NCBI RefSeq assembly: GCF_015191005.1
Contig: NZ_CP040442.1
Coordinates: forward strand, 1,984,001-2,048,000
DNA: 64,000 nt
From: Kaistella flava (ex Peng et al. 2021)
GTDB lineage: Bacteria; Bacteroidota; Bacteroidia; Flavobacteriales; Weeksellaceae
Direction of reading: 5' to 3'
In this document: one piece after another, positions 61,588 through 64,000 of the stretch
How positions within the stretch are numbered: position 1 is the first letter of the stretch
How the letters are laid out: each line of letters begins with the position of its first letter
Translations under genes and position numbers: made by a program
The notes under the pieces: model-generated
What the model saw: only the letters and a program-made list of their open reading frames with translations
What the model was told of the DNA's origin: nothing
The model's database searches: none

Positions 61588-61608
61588 TATTTGTAATTAT
61601 TCTAAATA
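61588..61608. promoter_or_regulatory. candidate iron-responsive operator (inverted repeat)
   Basis: TATTTGTAATTATTCTAAATA is a 21-bp imperfect palindrome with matching outer TATTT and AAATA arms and 16 of 20 symmetric positions. It is immediately upstream of the receptor promoter's -33 element. A Fur-like regulator is plausible because the gene is iron-related, but the site has not been compared with a defined Fur box. Confidence 0.4.
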
Positions 61609-61669
61609 AAGACTCAAACAAATGTTTAAATCACTGAAAATGAGTAAAATTAAAGGGAAATGATTTTTG

Positions 61670-63046
61670 TCATGTTCTTCTCATCAGCAGAAAACCTGCA
61701 AGAATAAAGATAATATTGATCACGAAATACATCAATCCATTTGGTGCAGTTGCCGTTCCGAAAAGCACTACTAGATTTCCTAAGACTGCAATAACGGTGA
61801 TGATTTTCTTAAAAAATGAATTTCGGGCGAAAACTTTCTTTTTAAATAATTGAAATAAACCCACAAACAAAGCACCATTAACCAGATAAATAAAAATAAT
61901 AGGAATAGCAGAAAGATCAAAGTTCGTCTCAGTAAAATAAGGATGCGTATTGTTTATATAGTAAACGAATAAATAAAAGACAATAATCAAGGTTCCGAAA
62001 ACTGCACTGTTTACCGGCATTTTCAATTTCTCATTCACCTTACTTAAGTTCAGAAATTTCTTTGACTTTTCTAAATTAGAAAACTGATACGGAACCCGAA
62101 TCGTTGCTAACAATAATCCATTCGAAGTTCCTAAAACAGAAATGATAATAAAAAGCTGCATCAATATCGCTCCAGAATTTGAAGCTGCTTTCCTCGCAAA
62201 TTCTGTGATGTAAGAATCTTTCAATTGAATGATTTCATCACCACTCATTCGGAAAACGATTCCTAAATAATAAGCGATATAAATAACCATCACCGAAATC
62301 GTTCCTATAATTAAAGCTTTCGGCAGGTTTTTACTCGAGTTTTTAATCTCACCCGAAATCTGGGTCGCAATATACCAACCATCAAAAGCAAATGAAATCG
62401 GAATAAAACTCGCCGCTACCAAAAGGATAAAGGATTGATTTTGAAAACCACTCCCAATCTGCGTAAATGTATTCACTTCACTTACTTCTCCTTTAAATAA
62501 ACTTAGAATTCCTAAAGAGGCAATAAATATTAAAGGCAAAACTTTCAGCACCGTTGTCATCTGCTGAAAAATCCCACTACTTTTCGGACGGAAAATATTA
62601 ATGAAAAAGAAGATTACTAAATTAACAAAACCGATCAGCGCATAGTGTAAAGGCGTCGGCACAAAGCTCATAAACTCAGCCAATAAATGTGCAATATAGA
62701 TTCCTGAGACCGTGAATAGAACGGCGGTGAGCGAAGGATAAAACAAACTCATATACATCCAGCCCACAAAATAACTTGCGGTTTCGCCAAATCTATAATT
62801 AACGTAATTAAGAATTCCACCATCTTTCGGCAACAGTTCTGCATAGTTCGCCATCGAAATTCCGGCGAATACAACACTGATTCCCACGATCAAAAACCCT
62901 AAAAGTCCGGCTAAAACATTTCCTTGAGTGGACAATAAAACATCGTCAACTTTGAAGAAAATTCCGGACCCAATTACTTGTCCAATAACCATTGAAATGG
63001 CGGTAAACAGTCCGTATTTAGCTTCTAATTTTTGGTCGTTGCTCAT
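61670..63046 (-). CDS. amino acid permease (APC superfamily)
   Basis: A 458-residue transporter with about 12 membrane helices. Helix 1 has the APC motif MVIGQVIGSGIFFKV (residues about 18-32), which supplies backbone contacts for substrate. PKDGGILNYVNYRFGE (near 74) is the usual loop after helix 2, and SFIPISFAFDGWYIATQISGEIKNSSKNLPKAL (cited by AFDGWYIATQISGEIKN) is the helix 6-7 region. It resembles LAT/YfnA-type permeases; the substrate is unknown. It is monocistronic by its spacing. Confidence 0.92.
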   Translation of the reverse strand: MSNDQKLEAKYGLFTAISMVIGQVIGSGIFFKVDDVLLSTQGNVLAGLLGFLIVGISVVFAGISMANYAELLPKDGGILNYVNYRFGETASYFVGWMYMSLFYPSLTAVLFTVSGIYIAHLLAEFMSFVPTPLHYALIGFVNLVIFFFINIFRPKSSGIFQQMTTVLKVLPLIFIASLGILSLFKGEVSEVNTFTQIGSGFQNQSFILLVAASFIPISFAFDGWYIATQISGEIKNSSKNLPKALIIGTISVMVIYIAYYLGIVFRMSGDEIIQLKDSYITEFARKAASNSGAILMQLFIIISVLGTSNGLLLATIRVPYQFSNLEKSKKFLNLSKVNEKLKMPVNSAVFGTLIIVFYLFVYYINNTHPYFTETNFDLSAIPIIFIYLVNGALFVGLFQLFKKKVFARNSFFKKIITVIAVLGNLVVLFGTATAPNGLMYFVINIIFILAGFLLMRRT

Positions 63047-63136
63047 CTTTAAAAATATTTGAACACAAAGAAAGTAAAAGCTTTTTAGATATTAAATTAA
63101 AAAGGAAAATACATCAGTTAAAGAAGAGAAAATTTT

Positions 63137-63277
63137 GCCACGAATGCACGAATTTCTTTGAGAATCTAATGTTCTGTTTTAAGTAGTTTTAGAAATTTCA
63201 TTCAAGTCTTTTGATTCTTTTTTAATTTAAAGAAATAAACCAAAGTCATTTAAACGATTAATTCGTGCATTCGTGGC
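63137..63277. repeat. inverted words GCCACGAATGCACGAAT / ATTCGTGCATTCGTGGC
   Basis: GCCACGAATGCACGAATT (63137-63154) and ATTCGTGCATTCGTGGC (63261-63277) are near-perfect inverted copies with a 106-bp AT-rich interior, lying in the 296-bp gap between the permease and the ABC-F gene. A third copy is at 51904-51920. Confidence 0.65.
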
Positions 63278-63283
63278 ATTGAA

Positions 63284-63313
63284 AATAAAAAAGAACGGAC
63301 AAAAGTCCGTTCT
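63284..63313 (-). terminator. terminator of the ABC-F gene
   Basis: AGAACGGAC and GTCCGTTCT form a 9-bp perfect stem with an AAAA loop; the minus strand continues with TTTTTTATTTTC. Confidence 0.82.
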
Positions 63314-63342
63314 CGTAAATATTGTAAATCTAATTTATATTC

Positions 63343-64000
63343 TTAATCCTGCAGTTCCAACCAACGCATTTCTAAGTTCTGAAGTTTCTCTCCAATGGTT
63401 TCTAAACTGGCGGAAAAGTCAGCAATTTTACCGTAATCAGTTTCGTTATTCAATTTCGCTAAAATCTCAGCTCTCTGTTTTTCCAACTTCGGCATTTCTT
63501 TATCGATGTCTTTCAATTCCTGCTGTTCTTTGAAAGATAATTTTTTAACAGCAACTGCGGGCGTTGATGATTGTTTAACAGTTTCCACTTTTTTAGAAGT
63601 TTCAACAACTGGTGCGGAAACTTTTTTATTTTGCTCCTGCGATTTCTTTTCGCGGTATTCTGAAAAGTTACCCACGAAATCTTTAATCACTCCATCACCT
63701 TCAAAAGCTAAAACGTGATCAACAATACGATCCATAAAATATCTATCGTGAGAAACGATAATCAAACTTCCCTGGAATTGTAAAAGGAAATTTTCTAAAA
63801 CCGTCAAAGTTGGTAAATCCAAATCATTGGTCGGCTCATCGAAAATTAAGAAGTTCGGATTCTGATACAAAACATGCATCAAATGCAAACGACGTTTTTC
63901 ACCACCCGACAGTTTCGAAATCGGCGAATATTGCGTCTGATCATCAAATAAGAACAAACGTAAAAACTGTGACGCAGAAATCGTTCTGCCATTTGCCAAT
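63343..64000 (-). CDS. ABC-F family ATPase, C-terminal part (cut by window edge)
   Basis: The 218 readable codons are the second half of an ABC-F protein. They have the signature LSGGEKRR, Walker B FLIFDEPTNDLDLPT and the H-loop IVSHDRYFMDR. Then come FVGNFSEYREKKS and a long charged C-terminal coiled coil (EQQELKDIDKEMPKLEKQRA, cited by LKDIDKEMPKLEKQ) typical of Uup. The N-terminal ATPase and the arm motif lie beyond 64000. Uup-type ABC-F proteins act on ribosomes or in DNA-excision contexts. It lacks its start in this window. Confidence 0.9.
   Translation of the reverse strand, partial: LANGRTISASQFLRLFLFDDQTQYSPISKLSGGEKRRLHLMHVLYQNPNFLIFDEPTNDLDLPTLTVLENFLLQFQGSLIIVSHDRYFMDRIVDHVLAFEGDGVIKDFVGNFSEYREKKSQEQNKKVSAPVVETSKKVETVKQSSTPAVAVKKLSFKEQQELKDIDKEMPKLEKQRAEILAKLNNETDYGKIADFSASLETIGEKLQNLEMRWLELQD

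Noticed and set aside
63343..64000. ABC-F fragment as a truncated or antibiotic-resistance gene
   Set aside because: It is simply cut by the window edge; the visible motifs and tail match Uup-like proteins.

Overview
The window is an AT-rich (roughly one-third GC by eye) chromosomal segment of a member of the Bacteroidota, most likely a Chryseobacterium/Kaistella-like flavobacterium (Weeksellaceae). The evidence is type IX secretion (T9SS) C-terminal sorting domains, flavobacterial promoters (TTG, about 20 nt, then TAnnTTTG), no useful Shine-Dalgarno sequences, an ATP-cone-less NrdA of about 550 residues, a ligase-associated DNA repair set and tandem M13 peptidases. I see no rRNA, tRNA, CRISPR array, transposase or phage gene.

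Layout. 0-4.4 kb: end of tyrosine/homogentisate catabolism (hppD, fahA, a flavin reductase), interrupted by a GxxExxY gene inside intergenic repeats. 4.5-6.2 kb: a broken and an intact T9SS cargo gene. 6.3-14.3 kb: TMEM175-like channel, TerC protein, alpha/beta hydrolase, two tandem M13 peptidase lipoproteins and a DUF2807 protein. 14.5-20.4 kb: the four-gene ligase-associated DNA repair operon (exonuclease, ATP-dependent ligase, helicase, PdeM). 20.7-25.2 kb: CinA, a lipocalin/FAD-oxidoreductase pair, and a stress pair (PPOX-like protein, Dps). 25.3-27.5 kb: a T9SS cargo gene with a decayed tandem duplicate. 27.8-30.8 kb: dienelactone hydrolase lipoprotein, lipA, an ECF-like sigma factor and a small hypothetical. 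31-35 kb: a variant cbb3-type terminal oxidase operon beside an Fe-S Rrf2 regulator. 36-40.5 kb: lipoprotein, nrdA, a YfbU-like gene, nrdB. 41-45.8 kb: a MacAB-like ABC export operon with two permeases and an adaptor. 46-53 kb: small hypotheticals, HD hydrolase, ABC exporter, LptB with an unusual C-terminal extension, and a second sigma factor with a membrane partner. 53-58 kb: rpoN, asnS, rimM, rpsP. 58.6-64 kb: PepSY protein, siderophore receptor, amino acid permease, and the C-terminal half of an ABC-F ATPase cut by the window edge.

Most genes are ordinary flavobacterial core or shell genes. The less explained material is between genes. One class is a family of hairpin elements with conserved flanks and a variable but base-paired middle helix (11.3, 38.6, 44.5, 56.6 and 58.1 kb, with a partial copy at 22.2 kb), which looks like a structured RNA or a palindromic repeat family. 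A second class is a set of short words in a fixed order (CTTATGTGACTAATGTG, then CTTTGTGACTTTGTGGTTTAAA) that brackets several gaps and flanks the GxxExxY gene. Other points worth a second look are the LptB C-terminal extension, the Glu-to-Gln change and Rrf2 neighbour of the cbb3-like oxidase, and several -7 elements only 4-8 nt from the start codon, which suggest leaderless mRNAs.
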